Assembly (NCBI GenBank): GCA_900473745.1
Contig: UCMW01000004.1
Location: 124,001 to 188,000, forward strand
Length of the DNA stretch: 64,000 nt
Reading direction: 5' to 3'
From: Hyphomicrobiales bacterium
GTDB lineage: Bacteria > Pseudomonadota > Alphaproteobacteria > Rhizobiales > Rhizobiaceae
The position numbers were made by a program, and so were the translations under genes. Position 1 is the stretch's first letter, and every line of letters begins with the position of its first letter. The notes below the pieces were generated by a model. That model ran no database searches. It was not told the DNA's origin and saw only the letters and a program-made list of their open reading frames with translations. Of the stretch, positions 1 to 9,393 are shown piece after piece.

Positions 1-1
1 C

Positions 2-1273
2 GAACGTCAGGAGGCGAACCGCCTCTCGATCGGCACCACGATTGCCGGCGTGCTTCTGGCCGTCATCGGCGGCATCGCCCTTGTCGTCACCCTCCAGCGC
101 CCGATCGCGCGCATCACCTCCTCGATGCAGCGCCTGGCCGAAGGGGATCTCGAAGCCGGCATCGTCGGCGACAAGCGCGGCGACGAAATCGGTGCCATGG
201 CCCGTGCACTCGCCGTCTTCAAGACGAATGCCCGCAGCAAACTCGAAATCGAATCCGAGCGCCAGCGCGAGCAGTTGGACGCTGAGGCCGAACGTCGTCG
301 CAACGACGAGGAAAAGCAGGCGCTGGACCAACAGATCGAACACGCCGTCGGCAAGCTCGCCCAGGCGCTGGAGCGTCTCGCCAATGGCGATATCTCCTTC
401 GAGATCGAAGGCCGCTTCCACGGCCGTCTGGAACAGCTGCGCAACGACTTCAACCTGTCGCTGTCGCGCCTGCGCGACACGATGCATCAGATCTCGGGCA
501 ACGTCGATCAGATCCAGAACAATGGCCGCCAGATGGCCCAGTCCGCGCTCGATCTCGCCCGACGCACCGAACAGCAGGCCGCCTCGCTCGAAGAGACGGC
601 CGCTGCCGTCGACGAAATCACGGCAGCCGTCCGTTCGTCCTCGGAGCGCGCCGAAACGGTCAATGGCGTCGTCCGCGAAGCCAAGAAGAATGCCGACGAA
701 TCCGCCGTCGTCGTCGGTAGTGCGATCTCGGCCATGGGCCGCATCGAGGATGCCTCGCGCCAGATCTCCAATATCATCGGCGTCATCGACGAGATCGCCT
801 TCCAGACCAACCTCCTGGCACTCAATGCCGGGGTCGAGGCAGCCCGCGCCGGTGAAGCCGGCAAGGGTTTTGCCGTCGTCGCGCAGGAAGTGCGTGAACT
901 CGCCCAGCGGTCTGCCAATGCTGCAAAGGAGATCAAGGCCCTCATCAACCGCTCTGCGGCAGAAGTGGCCAGCGGCTCCACCCATGTCCAGCAGACGGGC
1001 ACGGTGCTGTCGCGCATCGGCGGCCAGATCGCCACGATCAGCGAACATATCGAGATGATTGCCGAGACCAGTCGCGAGCAGTCGGGTGCCCTGCACGAGG
1101 TCAACGGCGCCGTCGGCCGCATGGACCAGATGACGCAGCAGAATGCCGCCATGGTGGAGGAGGCGACAGCCGCCACCCAGGATCTCTCGGCCCAGACGGA
1201 CCAGTTGCGGGATCTTCTGCAGCAGTTCAGGATCGAGGCGGATCGTGAGCGTCCCATGGGCCGCGCTGCCTGA
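2..1273 (+). CDS. Methyl-accepting chemotaxis protein, 5' end outside the window
   Basis: This is the C-terminal 423 residues of a transmembrane chemoreceptor that controls the CheA kinase. The reading frame is open from base 2, so the N-terminal ligand-binding half lies upstream of the window. In order one sees a membrane helix (about residues 10-30), a HAMP domain (about 33-85), a second HAMP-like helical segment (about 105-160) and the signalling coiled coil. The highly conserved hairpin tip reads [20 protein letters not shown], which identifies the family beyond doubt. The protein ends in a basic/Gly-rich tail (RPMGRAA) and has no C-terminal CheR/CheB-binding pentapeptide of the NWETF type. 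The ligand cannot be inferred because the sensor domain is missing. A strong terminator follows 22 bases after the stop. Confidence 0.95.
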   Translation, partial: ERQEANRLSIGTTIAGVLLAVIGGIALVVTLQRPIARITSSMQRLAEGDLEAGIVGDKRGDEIGAMARALAVFKTNARSKLEIESERQREQLDAEAERRRNDEEKQALDQQIEHAVGKLAQALERLANGDISFEIEGRFHGRLEQLRNDFNLSLSRLRDTMHQISGNVDQIQNNGRQMAQSALDLARRTEQQAASLEETAAAVDEITAAVRSSSERAETVNGVVREAKKNADESAVVVGSAISAMGRIEDASRQISNIIGVIDEIAFQTNLLALNAGVEAARAGEAGKGFAVVAQEVRELAQRSANAAKEIKALINRSAAEVASGSTHVQQTGTVLSRIGGQIATISEHIEMIAETSREQSGALHEVNGAVGRMDQMTQQNAAMVEEATAATQDLSAQTDQLRDLLQQFRIEADRERPMGRAA

Positions 1274-1295
1274 GCCCAATGACCTGCAAGATGAG

Positions 1296-1324
1296 AAGCC
1301 CGGCGCATAGCGCCGGGCTTTTTC
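1296..1324 (+). terminator. Rho-independent terminator of the chemoreceptor gene
   Basis: A perfect 10-bp stem (AAGCCCGGCG pairing with CGCCGGGCTT, 1296-1305 and 1311-1320) has a 5-nt loop and is followed by a T run. It begins 22 bases after the chemoreceptor stop codon. Confidence 0.9.
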
Positions 1325-1351
1325 GTGTTACCCTTTTGCCAGGCGGCAATC

Positions 1352-1549
1352 TTAGTGATCGGCCGTCACGGTCGGTGCGATCGGCTTTCTCGACCCTGTC
1401 CGATCGAGAAGAGCACGGCTAAAACGCGCCAACCGCTGCCACGGCTCTTCGCTGAACTGGGCGTAGAACTCGTCCTCGGATAGCTGGTCAGGTTTCCCGA
1501 CCCTTTTGTGAAGCGCGATGATGGCAAGGGCAGCATAAGTTTCCTGCAT
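1352..1549 (-). CDS. Small hypothetical protein, 65 aa
   Basis: A short soluble, mostly helical protein starting MQETYAALAII and ending PTVTADH. The start at 1549 is chosen because GGAG stands about nine bases upstream, whereas the longer in-frame extension has no ribosome-binding site. The middle has an acidic/aromatic stretch (SEDEFYAQFSEEPW). I do not recognise a family. It is transcribed away from the LysR gene at 1639, from which it is separated by about 90 bases, so the two may share a control region, as LysR regulators and their targets often do. That link is inference. Confidence 0.6.
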   Translation of the reverse strand: MQETYAALAIIALHKRVGKPDQLSEDEFYAQFSEEPWQRLARFSRALLDRTGSRKPIAPTVTADH

Positions 1550-1638
1550 GACGGATCTCCTGTGATTGATGCCGTCTTCCCTTTTATCCTCCGAATCTGG
1601 ATGCACGAACAGCCAACAACGTGCTATATATTTCAGCT

Positions 1639-2514
1639 ATGAAAGACATAGCGTGGGACGCCTATCAGCTTTTTCTCGCGGTCGCCCGTCAGGGCGGCTT
1701 GACCGCAGCCGCCGAAATAACCGGCCTCAGTGCCGCGACGCTCGGGCGCCGCATGGTTGAACTTGAGCAGGCGCTTGGCCGCGAACTCTTCCTGCGCAGT
1801 CAGACCGGCTATCGTCTCACCGGCGACGGCAGCCAGTTGCTGGAGCACCTGATCGAACTGGAAGCCGGCAGCAAACGGGTGGAAGAATGGCGCCGCGGCA
1901 AGGCCGGACAATCCCTGGTGCGGATCAGTCTCGGGACGTGGATCGCCTGGCTGCTCTGCCAGAACATGGCACTGATCCGTACGCCGCGCGACGAGTTCCG
2001 CATCGATCTCCATGTGGCGGAGCAACGATCACGTCTGTCGCATCGGGAGAACGACATCGGTTTGCGTGCCTTCGAGCCGGAGGAGCCTAACCTTGCGGCA
2101 ATCCCGGCGGGGGAGGTCGCCTATGCCGCCTATCGGGCGCGCAACAGGGACTGGATCGGCCCGGAACCCTGGATTGCCGTCGATGATGAAAATGCAGTCT
2201 CCGCCTATCTTCGCTGGCCGCGGCAGAATGCCTCCGAGCGGATTGTTGCCACCGTCAACCGGCCAAGGTCCCTGCGGGATATGGTCCGTGCCGGGGCAGG
2301 GCTTGGTGTGCTGCCCTGTTTTGTCGGGGATCTCGATCCGACGCTGGAACGGATCGGCGAGGACATAGCCGAACTGCGCCACCGGCAGTGGATCGTGATG
2401 AACAACGACGATCGCCACAGATCCGATATTCGGCTGGTCGCGAACCGACTTGAGAAACTTCTCAAGTCCCATCGGGACATATTGGCCGGAAAACGGCCAA
2501 GCACCCGCAACTGA
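1639..2514 (+). CDS. LysR-family transcriptional regulator
   Basis: A 291-residue DNA-binding regulator. The N-terminal winged helix-turn-helix is clear (AYQLFLAVARQGGLTAAAE, then LGRRMVELEQALGRELFLR), and the rest fits a LysR effector-binding domain. The effector is unknown. The start at ATG 1639 places the helix-turn-helix at the usual distance from the N-terminus; an upstream GTG at 1621 would add six residues. Neither has a good Shine-Dalgarno sequence, so the exact start is uncertain. The gene is divergent from the small gene at 1352-1549, its most likely target apart from itself. A minus-strand terminator lies just beyond its 3' end. Confidence 0.88.
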   Translation: MKDIAWDAYQLFLAVARQGGLTAAAEITGLSAATLGRRMVELEQALGRELFLRSQTGYRLTGDGSQLLEHLIELEAGSKRVEEWRRGKAGQSLVRISLGTWIAWLLCQNMALIRTPRDEFRIDLHVAEQRSRLSHRENDIGLRAFEPEEPNLAAIPAGEVAYAAYRARNRDWIGPEPWIAVDDENAVSAYLRWPRQNASERIVATVNRPRSLRDMVRAGAGLGVLPCFVGDLDPTLERIGEDIAELRHRQWIVMNNDDRHRSDIRLVANRLEKLLKSHRDILAGKRPSTRN

Positions 2515-2530
2515 CACGTCCGGAATGCAG

Positions 2531-2581
2531 AAAAACCCGCACGGCGATCTGGTCTCCTGCCGGAGGCGATCGCCGTGCGGG
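2531..2581 (-). terminator. Strong hairpin terminator for the 82-aa gene
   Basis: A perfect 14-bp stem (CCCGCACGGCGATC at 2536-2549 with its complement at 2568-2581) encloses an 18-nt loop that contains a 4-bp inner stem (CTCC/GGAG). Read on the minus strand it is followed by five T residues, so it should end transcription of the gene at 2627-2875. On the plus strand it lacks a T run, although it may also block read-through from the LysR gene. Confidence 0.8.
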
Positions 2582-2626
2582 AACCGGTCCGGAGGTCAGG
2601 GGCCGGACGGGGGACGTGGTTGTGGC

Positions 2627-2875
2627 TCAGGCCGCCTGATGGTTGCCCTGGGTTACGATGACGGGGATCAGCAGATCACCCCAGTTGCCGTCGCCACCGT
2701 GATGGCGGGCGGAGCGGACGAGTTCGACCGAGACGCCGGCATCGACAGCCTTCATGATCGAATGGTTGAGCCGGTGCAGGTCGTTTGCCAACATGCGGAT
2801 CATCGCCTGCTGATCGGTGCTCATGGCCGAGGACTGTTCTTCGGCGCGTTCCTTGACTCGGGTCTGGGGTGTCAT
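2627..2875 (-). CDS. Small hypothetical protein, 82 aa
   Basis: A small soluble protein starting MTPQTRVKERAEEQSSAMS and ending VTQGNHQAA. The start at 2875 is supported by AAGAGGAG about eight bases upstream; the longer frame runs into the intergenic repeat and is not credible. The central region (MLANDLHRLNHSIMKAVDAG) looks amphipathic and helical. I do not recognise a domain. I recall similar small proteins beside isocitrate lyase in other Rhizobiaceae, but that is memory and not proof. It lies downstream of aceA on the same strand, separated by a palindromic repeat, and has its own terminator. Confidence 0.7.
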   Translation of the reverse strand: MTPQTRVKERAEEQSSAMSTDQQAMIRMLANDLHRLNHSIMKAVDAGVSVELVRSARHHGGDGNWGDLLIPVIVTQGNHQAA

Positions 2876-2911
2876 GGCATTTCTCCTCTTGGTGTCAGGG
2901 GTTTTTGAATT

Positions 2912-3026
2912 CACCTCCCCCTTGAGGGGGGAGGTCGCAGCTGCGGGTGGGGGTGAGCCTCGGACGGTTGCGACGGTCACCCCACCCCGGCACTGCGTGC
3001 CGACCCTCCCCCTCAAGGGGAGGGTG
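2912..3026. repeat. Palindromic intergenic repeat (REP/BIME-like)
   Basis: Two outer palindromes, CCTCCCCCTTGAGGGGGGAGG (2914-2934, near perfect) and ACCCTCCCCCTCAAGGGGAGGGT (3003-3025), flank an inner imperfect inverted repeat (GGTGGGGGTGAG against GTCACCCCACCCC). The whole can fold as one long cruciform. It sits between the aceA stop codon and the 82-aa gene, a usual place for the palindromic repeats scattered between rhizobial genes. It may stabilise the aceA mRNA 3' end. Only one copy is seen in this window. Confidence 0.65.
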
Positions 3027-3032
3027 CGATCC

Positions 3033-4322
3033 TTACTCCGCCGCGGGGCGGAACTGCTCGGTTTCGGTCGATTCCTTCATCGCGGTCGTCGAGGACTGGC
3101 CGGCGGTGATGGCAAGAGAGACGGCGTCGAAGTAACCGGTGCCGACTTCGCGCTGGTGCTTGGTCGCGGTGTACCCGTTGACCTCGGCAGCGAATTCCGC
3201 CTCCTGCAGTTCCGAATAGGCCGCCATCTGGCGATCCTTGTAGCCGCGGGCCAGTTCGAACATGCCGTAGTTCAACTGATGGAAGCCGGCGAGCGTGATG
3301 AACTGGAACTTGTAGCCCATGGCACCGAGTTCCCGCTGGAACTTGGCGATCGTCGCGTCGTCGAGATGCTTCTTCCAGTTGAAGGAAGGCGAGCAGTTAT
3401 AGGCGAGCTTCTTGCCTGGATGGGCCTTGTGCACGGCTTCGGCAAACTTGCGGGCCTGTTCGAGATCCGGCTTGCCGGTCTCCATCCAGATCATGTCGCA
3501 GTAGGGCGCATAAGCGATCGCACGGGCGATGCAGGGCTCGATGCCGTTCTTGACCTGGTAGAAGCCTTCTGCCGTGCGGCCGGCGTCATAATCGACGAAT
3601 GGCTGGTCGCGCTCGTCGATGTCGGAAGTCAGAAGCTTGGCAGCTTCCGCATCGGTACGGGCAACGATCAGCGTCGGGACACCCATGATGTCGGCGGCAA
3701 GACGGGCTGCCGTCAGGTTGCGGATGTGGGCCTGGGTCGGGATCAGAACCTTGCCACCGAGATGGCCGCACTTCTTTTCAGACGCCAGCTGGTCCTCGAA
3801 GTGAACGCCCGCAGCGCCCGCTTCGATGAAGGCCTTCATGATCTCGAAAGCGTTGAGCGGTCCGCCGAAACCGGCTTCTGCATCGGCGACGATTGGCGCG
3901 AACCAGGTGTCGACCGAAAGGCCCTTGCCTTCCTGGGTTTCAATCTGATCGGCACGCTGCAGCGTCTTGTTGATCCGCTTGGCGAGTTCCGGGGCTGCAT
4001 TCGCCGGATAGAGCGACTGGTCCGGATACATGGACGAGGCGGTGTTGGCGTCGGCCGCAACCTGCCAGCCGGAGAGGTAGATTGCCTTGAGACCCGCGCG
4101 GACCATCTGCATAGCCTGATTGCCGGATAGCGCACCGAGCGCGTTGATGAAGGGCTCCTCGTTGATCAACTGCCACAGGCGGTTCGCACCCATTTCGGCA
4201 AGCGTATACTTGATCTCGACCGAGCCGCGCAGGCGCTGCACGTCCGCTGCAGTGTAGGGGCGATCGATACCGTCATAGCGGCCCTTGGGGGCATTTGGAA
4301 CGAGATTGTAAAATTCAGTCAT
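3033..4322 (-). CDS. aceA: Isocitrate lyase
   Basis: This 429-residue cytoplasmic enzyme splits isocitrate into glyoxylate and succinate, the first step of the glyoxylate shunt used on acetate, fatty acids and polyhydroxybutyrate. The signature KKCGH is present with catalytic Cys185. Other conserved segments include [18 protein letters not shown]-like [10 protein letters not shown], and [16 protein letters not shown]. Length matches bacterial AceA. The start at 4322 ([15 protein letters not shown]) has AGGGAGA upstream; the frame stays open far upstream into the neighbouring gene but that extension is antisense and not real. It is divergent from an ScfR-family regulator at 4560. No malate synthase gene is present in the window. 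Confidence 0.97.
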   Translation of the reverse strand: MTEFYNLVPNAPKGRYDGIDRPYTAADVQRLRGSVEIKYTLAEMGANRLWQLINEEPFINALGALSGNQAMQMVRAGLKAIYLSGWQVAADANTASSMYPDQSLYPANAAPELAKRINKTLQRADQIETQEGKGLSVDTWFAPIVADAEAGFGGPLNAFEIMKAFIEAGAAGVHFEDQLASEKKCGHLGGKVLIPTQAHIRNLTAARLAADIMGVPTLIVARTDAEAAKLLTSDIDERDQPFVDYDAGRTAEGFYQVKNGIEPCIARAIAYAPYCDMIWMETGKPDLEQARKFAEAVHKAHPGKKLAYNCSPSFNWKKHLDDATIAKFQRELGAMGYKFQFITLAGFHQLNYGMFELARGYKDRQMAAYSELQEAEFAAEVNGYTATKHQREVGTGYFDAVSLAITAGQSSTTAMKESTETEQFRPAAE

Positions 4323-4559
4323 GACGTGTCTCCCTGTCACTGCGAGTCGATGGCCAAGTGAAGTTCTACGCGTTGGCTTGGCCGTTTTGATGTGACTAGA
4401 TTTACATCGCACTGCAAAATACGGCCAGAAAATTCGATAAAACAAAGATATGAAAGAGGTTAGGCTGTCTTGTCTTTGACAGAAGAGACGTGTAAATTTG
4501 TAAAGGTAGTCAACGACCATTGAAGGCTGCAGGCGGAAATCTTGTAAAGGAGCTGTAAA
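4323..4559. promoter_or_regulatory. Divergent control region between aceA and the ScfR-type regulator
   Basis: This 237-bp AT-rich gap must hold both promoters. It contains repeated TGTAAA units: TGTAAATTTGTAAAGG at 4491-4506, CTTGTAAAGGAGCTGTAAAA at 4541-4560, running into the regulator's start codon, and the reverse copy TTTACA at 4401-4406. These are candidate operators for the regulator, possibly controlling itself and aceA. Regulators of this family in actinobacteria bind short AT-rich repeats near glyoxylate genes; the identity of the site here is inference. Confidence 0.5.
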
Positions 4560-5987
4560 ATGGCAGAGCGCAAGATCTTCGCAGGCCCTCGTGTCCGCCG
4601 CATTCGCAATGGCCTTGGCCTGACCCAGACGGCCATGGCCGAGGCGCTTGAAATTTCTCCCTCCTACCTCAATCTGATCGAGCGCAATCAGCGCCCGCTG
4701 ACAGTTCAGCTGCTGCTGAAGCTCGCTTCCGTCTACAAGGTCGATCTGGACGAGCTCCAGGGTGAGGCGGGCGGCTCGACGAGTCAGTTGCGCGAAGTAT
4801 TTGCCGATCCGCTCTTGTCGGGCGAACTCCCGGGCGACCAGGAGCTGATCGAGGTGGCCGAGGCTGCTCCCAATGCCGCGAGCGGCATCATCAAGCTCTA
4901 CAGGGCTTACCGCGAGCAGGCCGCACGGCTCTCGGATCTCGCGGATCTCCTGGCGCGAGAGGGGCACGAGACGTCGCTCTCCGGTGCCCGACTGCCGATC
5001 GACGAAGTCCGCGAAGTCTTCGAGCGCCGGCCGAACTATTTCGCCCGGCTCGACGAGGCGGCCGAAAACTTTCATACCGGCCTCGGCCTGTCTCCGGGAG
5101 ATGACCTCGCCGTCGCCCTCAAGGCCTGGCTGCGCTCGACGCATGGGATCGTGGTCCGTGCCTTGCCCGTGCAGACCATGCCCTCGCTGCGCCGACGCTA
5201 TGACCGCCATTCCATGCGCCTCTTCCTCTCCGAGCGCCTGTCACCCTTCGACCAGATGCGTGAGGTGGCGATGGAGGTCGTCCTGCTTGCTCTTGGCGAA
5301 AATGTGCAGGCGGAACTGGAGGCACTCGAACTCTCCTCGGGCGAAGCGCGCCGCATCGCCCGCTTCGAGCTCGCGCGCTACACCGCGCATGCCCTGATGA
5401 TGCCGTACGGCGCCTTTCTCTCGGCTGCCATCCGCGCCCGCTATGACATCGACGTGCTGCGCGCCCGCTTCAATGTCTCCTACGAGCAGGCGGCCAACCG
5501 GCTGACCATGCTGCAGCGCCCAGGCGCAACAGGCGTGCCGTTTTTCATGATGGAGATCGACAACGCCGGAAACCGCTTCCGCCGGGCCGGCGCGACGGGC
5601 TTTCCCCAGGCCCGGTTCGGTGGCGGCTGTCCCAAGCTGAATGTCCATGCGGCTTTCTCCCAGCCGGGCCAAGTCCTGGTCGAGCAGGTCGAAATGCCGG
5701 ATGGCAGCGCCTTCCTCACCCTGTCGCGAACGCTGGAGGGGCCGCAGGCCAGTTTTGGTGAACGCGTTCGCAGGACGGCGCTCCTCGTCGGCTGCGATGC
5801 ATCGAGCCGGGACGAGGTCGCCTATGCGGCAGCGCTTCCCGACCGTTCGGTCCCGCCGACCGCCATCGGTCCGGCCTGTCGCCTCTGCGAGCGCTCCGGT
5901 TGTCTGGCCCGTGCAGAGCCCCCGCTGACCCGCCCGCTCGGGCTCGACGAGATGGTAACGGGCCTCTCCGCCTTCGATTTCCAATGA
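4560..5987 (+). CDS. ScfR/RamB-type XRE regulator of short-chain acyl metabolism
   Basis: A 475-residue regulator. The N-terminal XRE helix-turn-helix (residues about 8-62) contains [20 protein letters not shown] and is followed by a central IrrE/DUF955-like region in which the metalloprotease HExxH motif is degenerate ([13 protein letters not shown]). The C-terminal domain has the cysteine signature [16 protein letters not shown] typical of this family, probably a metal site. Family members such as RamB control isocitrate lyase, propionate or acetate genes in response to acyl-CoA compounds. It faces aceA, which fits that role. The start has AAGGAG eight bases upstream. Confidence 0.88.
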   Translation: MAERKIFAGPRVRRIRNGLGLTQTAMAEALEISPSYLNLIERNQRPLTVQLLLKLASVYKVDLDELQGEAGGSTSQLREVFADPLLSGELPGDQELIEVAEAAPNAASGIIKLYRAYREQAARLSDLADLLAREGHETSLSGARLPIDEVREVFERRPNYFARLDEAAENFHTGLGLSPGDDLAVALKAWLRSTHGIVVRALPVQTMPSLRRRYDRHSMRLFLSERLSPFDQMREVAMEVVLLALGENVQAELEALELSSGEARRIARFELARYTAHALMMPYGAFLSAAIRARYDIDVLRARFNVSYEQAANRLTMLQRPGATGVPFFMMEIDNAGNRFRRAGATGFPQARFGGGCPKLNVHAAFSQPGQVLVEQVEMPDGSAFLTLSRTLEGPQASFGERVRRTALLVGCDASSRDEVAYAAALPDRSVPPTAIGPACRLCERSGCLARAEPPLTRPLGLDEMVTGLSAFDFQ

Positions 5988-6125
5988 AACGAAGTAACCC
6001 GATAAAGCATTCGCGACTGCGAAGAATTTCGCTTGTCGCCCGTCCAAATCCTTTCTAGTCTCTTAAAAAATAACAGGAATGGCATCGGGGGCTCCTCGCT
6101 CCCCAAGGCTGGAACAGGAGAAAAA

Positions 6126-7226
6126 ATGAAGGCTCATTTCATCCGTACGGCGTCGGTAGCACTGGCGACGATCTTCATCGCATCGGCTGTCCAGGCGCAG
6201 GAGCGCGTCGTCAATGTCTACAACTGGTCGGACTATATCGACGAGTCGGTTCTCGCGGATTTTACCAAGGAAACCGGCATCAAGGTCGTCTACGACGTCT
6301 TCGACTCCAATGAACTGCTTGAAACCAAGCTGCTGGCCGGTGGCTCGGGTTACGACGTCGTAGTGCCGACGGCGCCTTTCCTTGCTCGCCAGATCCAGGC
6401 CGGCGTCTTCCAGAAGCTCGACAAGTCCAAGCTGACCAACATGTCGAACCTCTGGCCGATGGTGTCGGAGCGTCTGGCGAAATACGATCCCGGCAATGAA
6501 TATGCCGTCAACTACATGTGGGGCACGACGGGCATCGGCTACAACGTCGCCAAGGTCAAGGAAGCGCTCGGCGCGGACTTCGTCGTTGACAGCTGGGATT
6601 CGATCTTCAAAGCTGAGAATGCCGAAAAGCTGAAGAGCTGCGGGATCAACATCCTCGATGCATCGGATGAAACCTTTGCCATCGCCATGAACTATATCGG
6701 CAAGGATCCCGACAGCAAGGAGACCGCCGACCTGGAAGCTGGCGGCGAGGTCTATCAGAAGATCCGCTCGTCGGTCCGCACCTTCAACTCGTCGGCCTAT
6801 ATTGACGATCTCGCCAATGGCGACGTCTGCGTGACGATCGGCTGGTCGGGCGATATCCTGCAGGCAAAGGCCCGCGCCGAGGAAGCCAAGAACGGCGTCG
6901 AGATCAATTACGTGATCCCGAAGGAAGGCACCTACATGTGGTTCGACAACATGGCGATCCCTGCGGATGCCAAGAACGTCGCCGAGGCGCATGAGTTCAT
7001 CAACTTCCTGATGCGGCCCGATATGATCGCCAAGGCCTCCAACTATGTCCAGTATGCCAATGGCAATCTGGCCTCCCAGGAACTCTTGGATGCCGAGGTC
7101 AAGGACAATCCGGCCGTCTATCCGCCGGAAGACGTCATGTCCAAGCTCTTCACCATCTCGCCCTACGGGCCACGCGAACAACGTGTGTTGAACCGGGTCT
7201 GGACGACGATCAAGACCGGTAGCTAA
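6126..7226 (+). CDS. potF: Polyamine ABC transporter substrate-binding protein (PotF type)
   Basis: A 366-residue periplasmic protein that binds putrescine or a related polyamine for the importer encoded just downstream. A signal peptide (about residues 1-23, ending VQA) is followed by the PotF/PotD start VVNVYNWSDYIDESVL and by conserved segments such as SGYDVVVPTAPF, NYMWGTTGIGYN and MWFDNMAIP. The start at 6126 has ACAGGAG upstream; the longer frame adds an unlikely leader. A perfect terminator hairpin separates it from the ATPase gene, so it is probably made in excess over the membrane components. Substrate choice between putrescine and other polyamines cannot be settled by eye. Confidence 0.92.
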   Translation: MKAHFIRTASVALATIFIASAVQAQERVVNVYNWSDYIDESVLADFTKETGIKVVYDVFDSNELLETKLLAGGSGYDVVVPTAPFLARQIQAGVFQKLDKSKLTNMSNLWPMVSERLAKYDPGNEYAVNYMWGTTGIGYNVAKVKEALGADFVVDSWDSIFKAENAEKLKSCGINILDASDETFAIAMNYIGKDPDSKETADLEAGGEVYQKIRSSVRTFNSSAYIDDLANGDVCVTIGWSGDILQAKARAEEAKNGVEINYVIPKEGTYMWFDNMAIPADAKNVAEAHEFINFLMRPDMIAKASNYVQYANGNLASQELLDAEVKDNPAVYPPEDVMSKLFTISPYGPREQRVLNRVWTTIKTGS

Positions 7227-7235
7227 CCAGACACA

Positions 7236-7268
7236 AAAACGCCGGGCGCCCCAAGCGCCCGGCGTTTT
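7236..7268. terminator. Perfect 14-bp hairpin between potF and the transporter ATPase gene
   Basis: AAAACGCCGGGCGC (7236-7249) pairs perfectly with 7255-7268 around a 5-nt loop, giving T runs on both strands. It should end most transcripts after potF, and the ATPase and permease genes may rely on read-through or on a promoter in 7269-7310. Confidence 0.9.
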
Positions 7269-7310
7269 CATCATGCTCCGGGTAACAATAAGAACGGCTG
7301 GGATCGGGTA

Positions 7311-8465
7311 ATGGCGAAGACACTGGGGCCTGTTAAGCGCAAATTCTCTCCTTGGACCGAAGCGGATGCCGTTCCTTTCATCCGCTTCGAAAACGTCACC
7401 AAACGCTTCGGTGATTTCATCGCGGTCGACAACCTGACGCTGGATATCTATGAGCGCGAGTTCTTCTCGCTGCTCGGACCGTCAGGCTGCGGCAAGACCA
7501 CGCTGATGCGCATGCTGGCCGGCTTCGAGGACCCGACTTCGGGCCGCATCCTTCTTCAGGGCCAGGATCTCTCCGGTGTGCCACCCTACAAGCGCCCCAC
7601 CAACATGATGTTCCAGTCCTATGCGCTCTTCCCGCATATGTCGGTCGAGAAGAACATCGCTTTCGGTCTTGAGCAGGACAATCTGCCGAAGGGCGAGATC
7701 GAGGCGCGTGTGCAGGAAATGCTGAAGCTGGTGAAGCTCGACCAGTTCGCCAATCGCAAGCCCAACCAGCTCTCCGGCGGCCAGCGCCAGCGCGTCGCAC
7801 TCGCCCGTTCGCTTGCCAAGCGTCCCAAGGTCCTGCTCCTCGACGAGCCGCTGGGCGCACTGGACCGGAAACTGCGCGAGGAAACCCAGTTCGAACTGAT
7901 GGACATCCAGACCAAGCTCGGCCTGACCTTCCTGATCGTCACACACGACCAGGAAGAGGCGATGACCGTATCCGATCGCATCGCGGTCATGGACAAGGGC
8001 ATCCTCGTCCAAGTGGCCACACCGGCCGAGATCTACGAGGCGCCGAATTCGCGCTATGTCGCGGATTTCATCGGCGACATCAACATTCTCGAAGCCAAGG
8101 TCGAATCCAAGGAAGGCGAAGGTGCCGCGGAACTGGTGCGCATCGACAGCGACGGCGTCAAGATCACCGTCGAGCAGGCCTGCGACGCGGCACAGGGCGA
8201 CGGTGTTGCCTTCGCCGTCCGGCCGGAAAAGGTGCGGATCTCGTCCACCCAGCCCGAGACATCAACCGCCAACATGCTCCATGGGGAGGTCTGGGACATC
8301 GGTTATCTCGGCGACTTCTCGGTCTTCATCGTCCGCCTGGATGATGGCCGCATGTTCCGGGCCGCCCAAGCCAATGTCTCGCGTCTTGTCGACCGCCCCA
8401 TCACCTTCGGCGACATGGTCTGGCTCTCCTGGCCGGCCGATGCCGGCCTTGTCCTGACACGCTGA
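7311..8465 (+). CDS. potG: Polyamine ABC transporter ATP-binding protein
   Basis: A 384-residue ATPase that powers polyamine import. The Walker A motif GPSGCGKTT (Lys62), the signature LSGGQRQRVALARSLA and the Walker B segment VLLLDEPLGALD are all intact, followed by the H-loop (FLIVTHDQEEAMT). The C-terminal TOBE domain (about residues 290-384) contains FAVRPEKVRIS, typical of PotG/PotA. The N-terminus carries about 25 residues before the first strand. The gene is followed after 12 bases by the first permease gene, so the three downstream genes form an operon. The ribosome-binding site is weak (GGGATCGGGTA). Confidence 0.93.
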   Translation: MAKTLGPVKRKFSPWTEADAVPFIRFENVTKRFGDFIAVDNLTLDIYEREFFSLLGPSGCGKTTLMRMLAGFEDPTSGRILLQGQDLSGVPPYKRPTNMMFQSYALFPHMSVEKNIAFGLEQDNLPKGEIEARVQEMLKLVKLDQFANRKPNQLSGGQRQRVALARSLAKRPKVLLLDEPLGALDRKLREETQFELMDIQTKLGLTFLIVTHDQEEAMTVSDRIAVMDKGILVQVATPAEIYEAPNSRYVADFIGDINILEAKVESKEGEGAAELVRIDSDGVKITVEQACDAAQGDGVAFAVRPEKVRISSTQPETSTANMLHGEVWDIGYLGDFSVFIVRLDDGRMFRAAQANVSRLVDRPITFGDMVWLSWPADAGLVLTR

Positions 8466-8477
8466 GGAGGGCGCCCC

Positions 8478-9383
8478 ATGGCCGATAGCGTCGTCGCCGC
8501 CAAATCCGGGTCAGCAAAATGGCTGGTGGTCATCATCCCCTTTCTATGGATGGTGCTCTTCTTCCTGACCCCCTTCCTGATCATCGTGAAAATCTCGCTG
8601 TCCGACACGGCGATCGCCATGCCGCCCTATACGCCGGTGCTGGAAGGTTTCGCAGCGATCGGCGATTTCATCAGCCAGCTGGATTTCGAGAACTATGTCT
8701 TCCTCACGGAAGACTCGCTCTATTTCAACGCCTATGTGTCGTCGCTGCGCATCGCACTGATTTCCACCTTCCTGTTGCTGCTCATAGGCTACCCGATGGC
8801 GTTGGCCATGGCGCGTGCGCCCGTGTCCATCCGGCCGACCCTGGTCATGCTGGTCATCCTGCCTTTCTGGACCTCGTTCCTGATCCGCGTCTATGCCTGG
8901 ATCGGCATCCTGAAGCCCGAGGGTCTGCTCACCGTGCTTCTCCAGTCGCTCGGCCTGATGGATGAAGCTAACCAGGTCCAGATCTACCGCACCGAGATCG
9001 CCGTCTTCATCGGCATCGTCTATTCCTATCTGCCCTTCATGGTGCTGCCGCTCTATTCCGCACTCGAAAAAATGGACGGCACGCTGCTGGAAGCCGCGAG
9101 CGATCTCGGCTGCCCGCCCTGGAAAGCCTTCTGGAAGATCACTTTCCCGCTGTCCATCCCGGGTGTCATCGCCGGCTCGATGATCTGCTTCATCCCGATC
9201 ACGGGCGAATTCGTCATCCCCGATCTGCTTGGTGGTGCCGATACGCTGATGATCGGCAAGACGCTGTGGACCGAGTTCTTCGGCAATCGCGACTGGCCGC
9301 TCGCCTCCGCCGTTGCCGTCCTTCTGCTCCTCATTCTGGTCGTGCCCATTGCCATCTTCCAGAACCAGCAGCAGAAAGTGTGA
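8478..9383 (+). CDS. potH: Polyamine ABC transporter permease, first subunit
   Basis: A 301-residue inner-membrane permease with about six helices. The EAA loop that docks on the ATPase is visible as LEAASDLGCPPWKAFWKITFPLSIPG. After it comes FIPITGEFVIPDLLGG, characteristic of PotH/PotB. The start at ATG 8478 has GAGGAGG upstream. It is 12 bases after the ATPase gene and 10 bases before the second permease gene, as in potFGHI operons. With PotI it forms the transmembrane channel. Confidence 0.93.
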   Translation: MADSVVAAKSGSAKWLVVIIPFLWMVLFFLTPFLIIVKISLSDTAIAMPPYTPVLEGFAAIGDFISQLDFENYVFLTEDSLYFNAYVSSLRIALISTFLLLLIGYPMALAMARAPVSIRPTLVMLVILPFWTSFLIRVYAWIGILKPEGLLTVLLQSLGLMDEANQVQIYRTEIAVFIGIVYSYLPFMVLPLYSALEKMDGTLLEAASDLGCPPWKAFWKITFPLSIPGVIAGSMICFIPITGEFVIPDLLGGADTLMIGKTLWTEFFGNRDWPLASAVAVLLLLILVVPIAIFQNQQQKV

Positions 9384-9393
9384 GGGCGGACCG

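Noticed and set aside
2817-4130. Long plus-strand frame over aceA
   Set aside because: Antisense shadow of isocitrate lyase, crossing the intergenic repeat; no evidence of coding.
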